From Nissolia schottii (lineage: Eukaryota > Streptophyta > Magnoliopsida > Fabales > Fabaceae), in contig QANU01043519.1 of NCBI GenBank assembly GCA_003254905.1, forward strand, positions 71,261-135,260: DNA of 64,000 bases, read 5' to 3'. Position 1 is the first letter of the stretch. Every line of letters begins with the position of its first letter. Positions 1 to 10,449 of this stretch are shown in pieces. The position numbers and the translations under genes are program-made. The notes under the pieces were generated by a model. It was not told where the DNA came from and ran no database searches. It saw only the letters and a program-made list of their open reading frames with translations.

Positions 1-3000
1 AATCATATTCTTGCAATGCATACCAAAGGTGAGGGACACAAGCTCTTAAAAAGTCAAATTCTAGGAGCCCAAGTACTTGACTAGGTCACATTTGCATAGG
101 AAACAAAAGTAGCAGAGGACATTCATGCTATGCTAGCTTAGGAGGGTCAATGAAATCACAAGCAGCCTTTGAGACATTAAAAGAAGCCAGCAGTAATATT
201 ATGTGCATAATCTGGACCAATCTATGGTCTTAGGTAGAAGGCAGAGAGGTCCACAGCCACACATGAATGTCCTGACTTACTCCTGAAAATGTCCTTGATA
301 AAAGCATGAAATGAATTCATCCTTGAGAAATAAAATCTCATAGCATTGTTGTTGAAAATATAAAAATGGTGAGTCATATTAATTCTTGTAGGGACAAATT
401 AATCTATGAGAAATTCTATCATATATATTACTCCTTATCAAAGGTGTAACTTGACTGGTTTTTAATTTTGAGAAATTGTGTTGAAAATTTTCATTTCTTC
501 GAGACAAGTTTATCGGTAATATTTTCATCAATGATCAATTTGTAAATTTACTTGTCCATTTTATTTTAAGATTTGATAGGACAAAATAATTTTTTTCCCT
601 CAAGTTATACCTATTTATTCAAGGTGGTTTATCACATGTTCGATAAGGGTAAATATCATTTCATATTAAATTTTTCTATATTCAATCATTTTCACTACTA
701 AATTTATTAAATTTTATCATCATTTCATGTGTTATATGATCTTATAAACTTTTCATTGGTCAAATCATTGAAAGAACCAATTAATAAGAAATTTAAAGAG
801 TTGCGGACCATTTAGACTTATGATACATTTCTACATAAATATTATATTAAAAAGTATAAATTTATCACTTTAAATCATATAACATATTAATATGTCATAT
901 TAGATCATATGATACATCAACGATCAATTTGTCACATGAGAAACCACATTTATTCAATTGGGTCCTATACTTTTTAAATAATAAATCTTTATCATCTTGG
1001 TTTTTAACGTTTGAAATCGCTTGCATTTTAGTCTCAGCCATTTTTAAATCCAACTTTGACTATTGTTTTACCCTTTCCTCCCCCATCCTTTGAATTAGCT
1101 GGACAGAAGACGGAATTGAATTTTTTTTAAGGTATATATGATCAAATTAAATAATCAGGCATAATTAGAAGATCAAGAAGATATTTTCCAATTTTTTATA
1201 TTTGTTATTATGTTTTAGACAAAAGTTTGGGCTGTTCCACACAACACGTGTAGCGGTTAAGATGGTGCCATTCTGTTTTGCCTGAAGAAAAAGGGTCATG
1301 GTTAGTGTGAAAAGGCAATGGTGGGGTGAGTCTTTACTTTTCGCCCATCACCATCTTAGAGGATATGTTATCTGTGACAAATTGACAATATATTAGTGGG
1401 AGCATAAAAAAATTAATTCATTAGGGTCTAGTATCTGTCACAGGTCTCAATTCAGAACATATTGGAAACATTTGGCGAAGACGGTGAAAGCCATCCAAAG
1501 ACAATTGAGACCATTTCTGGAAGATATAAATTCTTTCATTGACATGTGCGTACCTAAGTTGTTGTAGGTGTTATTGTTGAATAAATTACGAAAGATATGT
1601 GTTTCTTTTTTTTTTAAGTTCAAAATGTCAGTTGTCAAGAACTGTGACTAATCTCCTTATATCATAGATTTTTTGAAAAGACTTTTAGTGTTGGTTGCAA
1701 AATTATTTCCATACACACTATCAAGGATCAAACATTTAACTAAATATTTAAAAATCTCAATCACATTCTTATTTCACTTGAAGCAACAATTAAGTTGTGA
1801 TTTGAAAGTTACATGTTTAGATCACAGAAACAATTATAAGATACATTGGGTTACAAACATTTATCCTCCTTAGACCTCAATAAATCGTATACTAAAGTGT
1901 CCCTACAAAAGTTTTTATTAATTATATAATTATAAAAATGTGTCACTAACATATTGATATACTATAGAGAGCTGGTAAAATTATTGCTTGTGATCTAGAG
2001 ATCATGAAATTAAATATTGAAAACGTCTCCAATACTAACAAGAATAATGCATTGTTCATATTTTTTTTCTTGGCTCTACTGGATGAAAACTCCGTGCAAT
2101 TAAGTATCAATAAATAGACCTACTACACTCAACTTGGCACCAAATTTATGCAAAAAAAAATTACTCTCACTGCCATGCCGTGGCCAAACATTGTACTTGT
2201 TATTGTCATAAAATTAAGATTGCCATTATGTTAATTAATTAACCATGGTAGTTAATAGTTTCATGGTCCAACCATATGAGCTACTTTTTTGGCTGTGGAG
2301 TATGGTCCTTGCTGTCATGTGCTTCATGATATGCTGTTGGATGCAGCCCACTGACCTGGCATTCCACTACACCAAGGACACTGATAGCGATGTGAGTAGT
2401 ACAAGACAATATTCACCAAATAGATTAATAAGATGAAAGATTGGGAGAATATATGAAAAGAAAGACACATTTTGGAATGCCCCTTTTGGGATTTTAGAGT
2501 TTAGTTTAGCTGCAAAGTTTTTGAAGCAACCATTTAATTTAATTGAATTATTTTATATGTATGACTTTTTAAATAATAATAAAGAGAGTCAATTTTTTAT
2601 TTAATTATTTGATAATATTTAATTAGAAAACAGTTAATACATAACAATTAAATTCTAATTTTTATGCATAAATAATATAAAATATTTTTATATTATCAGT
2701 CTAAAAATTTGCAAGAAAATATCAAATCATGATAAATAATTACTTATCATGATTTAACTCTTTCTTGCACATCTATCAATTAACAATATAAAAATATTTT
2801 ATATTATTAATACATAAAAAAATTAATCTCTTTCATAATTAATATTAATTATTATTATTATCTCAGACATGTCAATTTTGTAAGCTACACTTGACATCAC
2901 ATTCTATAAAGAAATAGTTAACTAACAAATGAATATAGTGGTTTTTTGAGGTGTTCATCAAGAAGGGGGAAGTAGGTAAGGTGTCATTGGACACTGCTTA

Positions 3001-3756
3001 ATGGGCATAACACTCACAACCACATTGTCTAATAGTGGAGCCAAATACTATTAATTATGAATATAAACTAGTAGCTTAAGTGCTTAACTAATAAGTGGGG
3101 AATTAATTATTAAACATGTTATGAGGCCTGCGCCTTAAAAAAACAACAACATGTGCTTTAAATTGACTTGTATAAAGAGAGTCCAGTGGACAACATTCTT
3201 TGCATCAAACACAACAATGTTTAAGATTTAATTACTGGGTTTTGATAGTGTTTTAAATATTATTATATTAATTACCATTACATTTTATAGTCTATAATAA
3301 TAAATATAATTAATTATATATGTATCATTTCCTCTGTTCAATTTAATTACAACCACATTGTAAAGTGTGGCTTAATTGCTTTTATATTGCCAATTTTTCC
3401 ATCAGAAGCAGCATTCAAAATGCTGGCAACATGCATATCTAATTGAAGCCTTAATTTGCATAATTTTCCTTGAAATATGGACATAGCTTTTATCTATTGG
3501 CAATTTTTTTCAAGAAAAGAAATTGGCCTAGCACTTGACACCATCATAGCGTCATGGTAGCGCAAGCAGTATCATGAAACCTGTTTGATTTCCTCCAGAT
3601 TTGCTCAACTCACATGAATAGACACAGAGATTATGCAAAAAAAAAATAAAAATTTAATACATAAATTATTTATAGCTTTTAGAGAAGGGACAAAAGGCAT
3701 TTTCCAAGTGAAATGCATAATAGCTAATTTTGTCCAATCAAAGGGAAAAAGCAGGA
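1..3756. other. Gene-free AT-rich interval
   Basis: I see no convincing gene here. The stretch is AT-rich, with stop codons in all frames. It holds one MITE-family copy (listed separately). An open frame at 2245-2436 on the plus strand encodes a strongly hydrophobic, tryptophan- and methionine-rich stretch followed by a hydrophilic tail. It could be a single membrane-spanning micropeptide or an exon ending at the GT near 2391, but nothing supports its expression and I do not call it a gene. Confidence 0.5.
626..930. repeat. MITE-like element, family A, copy 1
   Basis: This AT-rich block shares long stretches with three other places in the window (about 39488-39830, 42025-42362 and 59773-60083). 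Shared motifs include the end-proximal TAAATTTTATCATCATTTCA type sequence and an internal segment about an AAATCATT core. In the 42-kb copy the two ends are clear inverted repeats. Here the left end is well preserved and the right end looks eroded. It is probably a non-autonomous DNA transposon. The superfamily cannot be decided without target duplications. Confidence 0.5.
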
Positions 3757-4563
3757 AAAGATGGTTGGAGATCTATTTTTTTCCCCCTCTTATCATGTCT
3801 CTAATGGGATATGATGGATACTATAAATTTGAATTATGTAATGGGTAATTGAGTATCGACCTAGTAAACCATGAAGATCTTATTTTTTTCTTATATTAAA
3901 TTATCAAATCGGTCCTTCTTAAATTTTGTTTCGGATATATATATTGATCTCTATAAAAAAAAAAATTCTCAGTGCAGTTCACTTTACCAATTTCAATTGT
4001 TGGACATGTTAGTTAATCACAATTAATCAGTTTAAATTAGTCCTAATAAAAAGACATAAAACAAATTAGTCCTTGATTTTTCTTTGTATCAATGATCAAT
4101 TTGAACTATTTGCAAATTTTTTAGGGATCAATTTGTTCCATTTTTTTTTGCCATGTGGTATTGTAATATTTTGAACCTTGTTGTGATGCACTTGTATGTG
4201 TTGTTTGTTGAATTGTAACTGTATGAGGTACTCGTTGCCTTAATTAAGGAGGGTTGATACTTTCTTCTCCAAAAAAAAAGGGATTTTTCTCACTAAATTT
4301 TTTTTAGGAGTTTGTAGTGAGACTTTCTCCACCTTGCCTTTTTTGTGATGACCTTACGATCATTATAATGGCAATCGTTCTATATTTCTTGATGAAATAA
4401 ATTTAATCAAAACTTATCGAAAAAATTTGTTCCATTTTTTATATTTTTATTTGCGATCAATTTCAACAGTTCATTAACAAGGGATTAATATGTTTTACGT
4501 TTGGATATGTAAAAGATTCATTTATCTATTTCATTTTTAGAATAATTAAGAAGGATAAATAGG

Positions 4564-4630
<67 letters not shown>

Positions 4631-4850
4631 GGATGTGGATACTACAAATTTGAATTATGTAGCTTATGACCTCATCATAATAGGTAATGAGTATCAACCT
4701 AGTAAACCATGAAAAGATGATTTAGGGGTCATATTTCTTTTCTCATCATGTCTCTAATGGGGAGGTGGTGACTATAATTTTGAATTATGCTGCTCTTTGA
4801 CCTAATTATAATGGATAATTGAGTATCAACCTAGTAAAGCACGAAGTATT
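3757..4850 (+). repeat. Interrupted triple direct repeat of about 120 bp
   Basis: Three related copies lie at about 3757-3880, 4632-4720 and 4722-4850. They share the blocks CATGTCTCTAATGGG, TTTGAATTATGTA and GAGTATCAACCTAGTAAA in the same order. Copies 2 and 3 are adjacent, while about 750 bp separates copy 1 from copy 2. That separating DNA contains a possible LINE-like 3' tail and an (ATT)n array, so an originally tandem set seems to have been split. The copies differ by many substitutions and are not recent. Confidence 0.6.
4568..4630 (+). repeat. (ATT)n microsatellite
   Basis: About twenty uninterrupted ATT/TTA units. The array directly abuts the second copy of the 120-bp repeat. Confidence 0.95.
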
Positions 4851-5304
4851 AAGTTAGCAATGTTTGAGATAAACTTGAGTAAATTGTCAATATACAGAAA
4901 CGTTACACGTGTCTACATAGCATAGGCAAATAAAAAATCATGTTATTTAAATGAACATTTCAATCAATTTGGGATGACATGGATGGCAGGTTCTTCTTTC
5001 ATGGGGCTTACCCAATTTTTTTCTCATCCAATTTTTCTTTGTTTTCATAAGTAAGACCAAATTTTTGGTCACGGCATAGAAACATTGAAGATACTTGTAG
5101 TTGACACGTTAGATGATGAAATAGCGTGAAATTAATGTATCACTTTCAAAGCAAAACTAGGAGGGACCAAAGTATGGTCCTATGTCAATTCATGTTTTTT
5201 GTAGGACATGTAAGTTTTAGTTGACTGATGATCACTTCATGTGAGATCGGTGATGATAATGCCCGGTATTTGTTCCATTGATAGTAGAACTTTGGGAATC
5301 AACA

Positions 5305-5960
5305 CATCTAATGTGAGGTGCAACATGATACGCCTCAACCCTCCCAGCAAAAACTCTTCTAAGTAGTTACGGCAAAGTTAGACCCAAAGTCTTAACCAAT
5401 TTTCTAACAAGAATTCGGATCAAACTTGAACACAAACTAAATTATCATGAGCAAACTTTAAATACTTAATTAACCAACTTATCGACTATGATATTACTTA
5501 TTGGATAAAGTGATAAGAAGAGTCCAAAATCTAGAAACATCTAAATCAACAAGTTAAATAATATCCATAATAACAAGTTTGATATTATGTCTTAATTAAT
5601 CTAAAATTTTAAAGCAATAAATCAATAGATCATCTCATATGATACATTAATTCTTCACTTAACTTATTATTATGTGAGACTTCATCAAATGTAGTTAAAA
5701 TATCAACATTCTTTACACTCAAGTGTGAAGCTCAACATAGCGTGATCCTTTCATAGCAAAAGCTCTTTCAAGTATTGGCAGTGAAGCTAGAAACAAAATT
5801 TTAACCAATGCTTTTATAAGTTGGGAACACATGAGCATAAACCGACCACTATGTCCAAATTTCAAATACATGACTAAGTCAAACTTGTTAAGTAAGAAAT
5901 CACAACATTGAGTTAATCATTACATCTTGATTCTAAACTTTAAGATAATAAGCTTATGAA
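5305..5960 (+). repeat. Diverged direct duplication, two copies of about 250-300 bp
   Basis: The segment at about 5305-5600 (GTGAGGTGCAACATGATACG, AAAACTCTTCTAAGTAGT, AGTCTTAACCAATTTTCTA, then a run ending in a TAATATC-type block) is repeated in the same order at about 5700-5960 (GTGAAGCTCAACATAGCGTG, AAAGCTCTTTCAAGTATT, ATTTTAACCAATGCTTTTA). Divergence is high, so this is an old duplication of a dispersed repeat. Similar phrases about 'aatgtaggactt...acactc' recur near 60.6 and 61.25 kb. There is no coding potential. Confidence 0.5.
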
Positions 5961-5983
5961 TCATCCCATTTTGTATAATCTTC

Positions 5984-6480
5984 CACTACAAAAAAAATTT
6001 GCTTATTTCCTGCAAATTTTGCTCTGAATTTTGTCTTATAATTTGCAAGTAATCACTTTTTCTGCGAATTTTTCTGCGGATTGGAATTCATAGGTAATAA
6101 AGTGGTAAGTAACTAGTAGTTGTGAATTTCAAAATTCGTAAGTACTTACCTACGGATTTTTTTTTGTAAGAAATTGCAAAATTTTGCAAATAATTTTTGT
6201 GGTCAGTTGGGTGTTTGGGAAGAATTTTGCTGCAAATTTTGATACTAATTTTTTCTCATGAAACATTTCGTACGAAAATTTGCAGGTGAGTTCCGCAACA
6301 AATTTTGCAGGTAGAATTCACAGCAAATTTTGTAGGAAATTACACATGTAAATTTTGCAACAAATTCTACATATATATGTCATATCAAAATTAGTAGTTT
6401 TTTTAATCCCCAACAAATTTTGCAAGTAACACAACAAAAATTTCGCAAATAATTTTGTAACTATTCAATTCGCTAATAAT
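5984..6480 (+). mobile_element. CACTA-type terminus with sub-terminal repeats
   Basis: The block begins with CACTACAAAAAAAATTTGC, the signature of CACTA (En/Spm) elements. About 450 bp of repeated GCAAATTTTGC-like motifs in both orientations follow, as in the sub-terminal transposase-binding arrays of this superfamily. I could not find a matching inverted TAGTG end nearby. It may be a truncated end or a decayed small non-autonomous element. Confidence 0.45.
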
Positions 6481-9400
6481 TAACAATCAACAAATCAATA
6501 AAGAAACATGTGAACCGATGAACAAATTGCACCAGACTAATGAACTATTAGATCAAAACTTTATTAATTCTTTTTATAAATTAAAAAGAGTAATACGAAC
6601 AGGCTTTGTGTGCATTTTAACTTTTAAAGCTCAATACCGAGTTATTAGTCTCACAACACCTTTTCTTTTATAACTAAAAAGTTTTTCCCATCCTTTTGTA
6701 GTTCGATGTAGGACTTGCGTTGTTATGCTAGTTGTGCTACAATTTATGGTGGAAGATTTAGCAAAAGGAAAGTTCAAAACGACTAGTTAATAATATGCCA
6801 CAAAATCACATACATTAAGTGCCAAAAAGTCTCTAAAGAACATTACTAAATATGAAACCCACTAGTTAGTAAACGGTTTGCAGTATCATTAATCTATAAT
6901 ATGTTACGAACAAACGTCCTTAAGAAACATTCAAGGGTCCAAAGCACAAATCTCTCTCTCCTACTCTCTCTTATTCATCATTCACTTCACCAATTTTGTT
7001 CTATATATCTCATTAACAAAAGCACTCTCCAAAGTTAAGTGCAATCAAACATGTTTTTTCCCTTTATTGCTACTCCCTTTGAACAAACTACTCATATTTG
7101 TTACTCAAACTACAATATCATCATTGTTCCTACATGTTAATCCCTCCTAAACTACATAATCTCCATTGTCACCACCACAATTTCAATGTGATGTCACATT
7201 TTTCACCCCTACATGACATAAGTAACAAAGGAAATAATGATGGGAGATCCATTCTCCAAATCAAACACACAATAATTTACAAGTAACAAACACAAGTGTA
7301 ATGTAGTTCTGAATGGGCTTAGCCCGGTGGCCCATGCCTGATTGGGCTAAATCTTCGCCTGGATCCTTATCTTTAAGTGTGCCACCTTGATAACAAATTA
7401 ACATTATATGCAGCATGGGCTTTGTGCACATTACCGAGCATCACCAAAAAAAAAAAAAAGAATATGATCCCAAGACCCAAGGAAAAACAAGCAACGCAAG
7501 ATTGGCTTTGCTTTGTAATATTTTATTACTATTTCTTGGGCCTGTCCCATGCACTTGTAATGGTCAATTGCTTTGTTCAGTATTCATTGAGTCATCTATT
7601 CATTTCATTTTAGACCTTTACATTTGTAATAATGTTTATACACCTGCATGTTATCTTGTATTTGATACTTTTCAAAAGACCATTGTCAAAAAATTCTTGT
7701 ATGTAATTGACTGCAAATGGCTTGAGCAGAAATAATTGTATTAAAGATAAGTCCCCATGGTACGAGTAGGGGGAGCTTTATAAGGTTGGATTTGTTGGTA
7801 ACAAAGAAGAATGGAATCCATAGGTGTTTGGCGAGAAGCATTTGGGGGAATGATGATTTTAGTTGGGATGCTGTTAGAAGTATAGATATTTTGTTTTTCA
7901 AGTAGATGATATGGGATGTTTTGTAAGTAACTATGATACACTATGCCATAAGGGTGCCTTAATTTGGGGTTAGTGGGGTGGTTTTTTTCCTCTCACAAAA
8001 TCTCTGTTTTATTCCTTTTGAATTTTTTCTAAGAGGTTTTTAACTGACCTGATCAGTTCCTGCCAAGTTTGTTATATTGTCGGTGTAAACCTCGGTGGTT
8101 GTCTTTGTTTAACCAAAGCTCATGTTTTCTTGGCATGTTTTTTCAATTAATGAAACCAAACCATTAAAGAAAAAAAAAATGTTTGGGTTGAAGATTAAAA
8201 GGATGGCCCAATGCGTAAGGCTCCCACATGGTAAGGTTTAGGGAGAATAGATGGATACAACCCAACCCCCATGAAGAGAGACTGTTTCTAAGAGTTAAGA
8301 ACCTACGACCTCCACGTCACAAGGCAACAACCTTACTTAGGAGCATTGATGCCTAGAATGGGTCATGTCCTTATTAGTAGGCAACTTGTTGAATCCAGTG
8401 GTTTCCCCTTGTAGCTTTGTTGTGCTCTTTGGCACTTAATTTGTATGGATTAATGTCCTCTTTTTCTTTTCTTGAGTTTTATCTAACTAAATTTTTTTAA
8501 GAATAGACTTTAACTAGCCTCGATCTCTACCTGTCAAGCATTGTCAAGCCTTGTTAGGTCTCTCCACGGTAACCGTGCTCATAACTGTTCTTCCGATATT
8601 CATACAATGAGGCAACTAATTACCCAAAAGAAATTAACAATGCCCCTTTTCTCAAAGACTTAATTCTCATAAACACTTCCAACAAGTTGAGTATCACATA
8701 GCTTGGCTGGCAAAACGCAATTATGTTAACAAAGAAACTAGAAATTATACAGAATTAATAAGGTATGAAGCACATGTTTCTTGGAATATAGCACAATTAG
8801 TTGGAGGCTAATGTACAAAAGTAATTTCACAATTACAAAGACAGTTCTATTATATAAGTGCGAAAATTCAGGCACCATTTTCAAGTCCACCTATGCCAAA
8901 CTAATAATATAAAATAAAATGTTCCCCCACTCTCTGACCCTTTCTCGTCAATGTCAAAAAAGGCCTCTCTGTAATTGCAATTTGCATAAACATGTCAACA
9001 ATTATTAAATTTATAACTTGCTGGTGGTGTTTGTGCTCATTTCCATTTTCTTACCAAGTTCCAATGTCATTCCACAAGTAAGAGGAAACAAAAGCATGGA
9101 CATATATAATAAATTTTGCACTTGATAAGAGACTGAAAGTGAAATATTTTTAAAATTTTTAATATTTTTAATGCATTAAATATTTAAAATTTTTATCTTT
9201 TCCATATAAAATCTCTATTTACTAATTCTTTAACAATTGTTGTCAGCAAAACCCATATAATATTTCAATCTATTCCAATTTTGCTTTTAATCTCGCTATC
9301 AATCCATCGAACAATTGATGTGGTCCAAAAGCCAAACATGTATGAAAATTCAGTGTAACCGAGCAAAACTACATTTTCAATCCATACAGGGCTATACATA

Positions 9401-9624
9401 GGGCCACCCCCATACATTACATTATATATTTAATTACACGTCCCTACATGCCAATTCAACCGCAACTTGCAAAAGTGGCTAAAATTGCAAGAAATTCTTA
9501 GATATTTTTAGATCAAGAAAAATGTTCTACTCTGTATCATTCATCACACATCCGTTACTACGTTATTAAAAATATAGAGAACCAAAAAGTCAACAGTAAC
9601 CTTTGAAACTGATGTATGCAAAGC
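6481..9624. other. Gene-free interval with LINE-like tails
   Basis: There is no convincing gene. Two stretches (about 8000-8175, and less clearly 8390-8575) read like 3' ends of plant LINEs: T-rich sequence, then an 'AATGAAACCAAACCATT' type end and an A-run at 8166-8178. Short open frames at 7377-7941 overlap on both strands and have no recognisable protein features, so I leave them out. Confidence 0.35.
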
Positions 9625-9644
9625 AAAACATTTTCTATTACTCT

Positions 9645-9719
9645 TTTTTTTAGGTTGTCTGCCCAGTGTCCAATGCTTAGCCTTGACTAATCCGGGTCGA
9701 CCCGGGTTGCGCACCTGAC
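9645..9719 (-). mobile_element. 5'-truncated tRNA-related SINE with 20-bp target duplication
   Basis: A 75-bp insert is flanked by two perfect copies of the 20-bp direct repeat AAAACATTTTCTATTACTCT (9625-9644 and 9720-9739). Read on the minus strand it starts at GTCAGGTGCGCAACC, contains GGGTCGACCCGG and TTGGACACTGGGCAG, and ends in a short A-run. That gives the target-site duplication plus poly(A) structure of LINE-mobilised SINEs. The internal phrases resemble the 3' part of Au-type plant SINEs; this is recognition by eye. The perfect duplication implies a fairly young insertion. It lies 25-45 bp beyond the stop codon of the wound-induced gene, so it probably sits inside that gene's 3' UTR. 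Confidence 0.75.
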
Positions 9720-9763
9720 AAAACATTTTCTATTACTCTAAAAACATGTAAAAGTTTCCCATC

Positions 9764-10255
9764 TTAAATAGCTAACACTAGCCCCGGGAGCGACCGGTGG
9801 TAGAGGTCGCGGGGCTGGCTCTGCCACAAGGTCATGTTGTACTCCCGCCTCTTGGCCTCCCAACCCGGTGGGCTGAGGTCCCTAACAACGAGCCACGTGT
9901 TGAAGTACTCCCTGAACTGAGTGATCAACCCACCCTTTAGAGTCCAAACATGGACCCAATAAGCAATACCTTCCCACCCTTCAGTGATCACACAATCCCC
10001 AATGGCAGTGACACTCCTAGGCTCAAATTTGAAGCCTTTGTTGTGTGGTGTCTCCCCTGTGAGCACACGCATCATGTGCTCGCACTTTGGTGGGCCATGG
10101 AACCACCACTCAAGGTCTGTGGCCAGGAGGTTGGACACCATGTCCATTTGGCCTTGTCCTAGGAGTGCCTTGTAGAGGGACTCAACTATTGCCTTGTTCT
10201 GTTTTTCCTTCATCTCTGGCATAAGTGTGGATTCTTCGTAGTTTCCTTGTGCCAT
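9764..10255 (-). CDS. Wound-induced protein (Wun1-like, NTF2/SnoaL fold)
   Basis: Encodes 163 residues in one exon. After a short polar N-terminus (MAQGNYEEST) comes one compact domain of about 120 residues with phrases typical of plant wound-induced protein 1 relatives: ESLYKALLGQGQMDMVSNLL, LEWWFHGPPKCEHMMRVLTG, ITEGWEGIAYWVHVWTLK and ITQFREYFNTWLVV. Such proteins adopt the cone-shaped SnoaL/NTF2-like fold. Their biochemical role is not established; many are induced by wounding, senescence or stress. No signal peptide or membrane segment is visible, so a soluble intracellular protein is likely. The length matches the family and no disruption is seen. The ATG follows a TATA box by about 145 bp, with an ACGT-core element just upstream. 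A SINE lies immediately past the stop. Confidence 0.85.
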   Translation of the reverse strand: MAQGNYEESTLMPEMKEKQNKAIVESLYKALLGQGQMDMVSNLLATDLEWWFHGPPKCEHMMRVLTGETPHNKGFKFEPRSVTAIGDCVITEGWEGIAYWVHVWTLKGGLITQFREYFNTWLVVRDLSPPGWEAKRREYNMTLWQSQPRDLYHRSLPGLVLAI

Positions 10256-10396
10256 TTTATTTTTTCTTCTTGGAATTGTTGTGGAGGAGTTTATTGGCTA
10301 TGTGTGTGTACACGATTTCTTTTTGGGTTTTTGGGGAAGTGGAGTTTGTTTTCTTCTCTTTTTTGTGCATGGCAAATATGGCAATGGGGTTTACAT

Positions 10397-10403
10397 TTTT
10401 ATA
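10397..10403 (-). promoter_or_regulatory. TATA box of the wound-induced gene
   Basis: On the minus strand the sequence reads CCTATAAAAATG about 145 bp upstream of the ATG. This would put the transcription start near 10370 and give a 5' UTR of roughly 110 nt. Confidence 0.6.
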
Positions 10404-10429
10404 GGCATAGGAAGGGAGAAAAATGTCCA

Positions 10430-10437
10430 ACACGTGT
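10430..10437. promoter_or_regulatory. G-box / ABRE-like element
   Basis: ACACGTGT, a palindromic ACGT-core element, lies about 30 bp upstream of the TATA box. Such elements bind bZIP and bHLH factors and often confer ABA, jasmonate or stress responses. That would suit a wound-type gene, but single occurrences are common by chance. Confidence 0.4.
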
Positions 10438-10449
10438 TACTTTTTGAGG

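Noticed and set aside
2245-2436. Hydrophobic 63-codon frame that could be a membrane micropeptide
   Set aside because: No conservation or expression evidence available; short and isolated.
9544-9726. 60-codon minus-strand frame beyond the wound-induced gene
   Set aside because: It runs through the SINE and its target duplication; no independent support.
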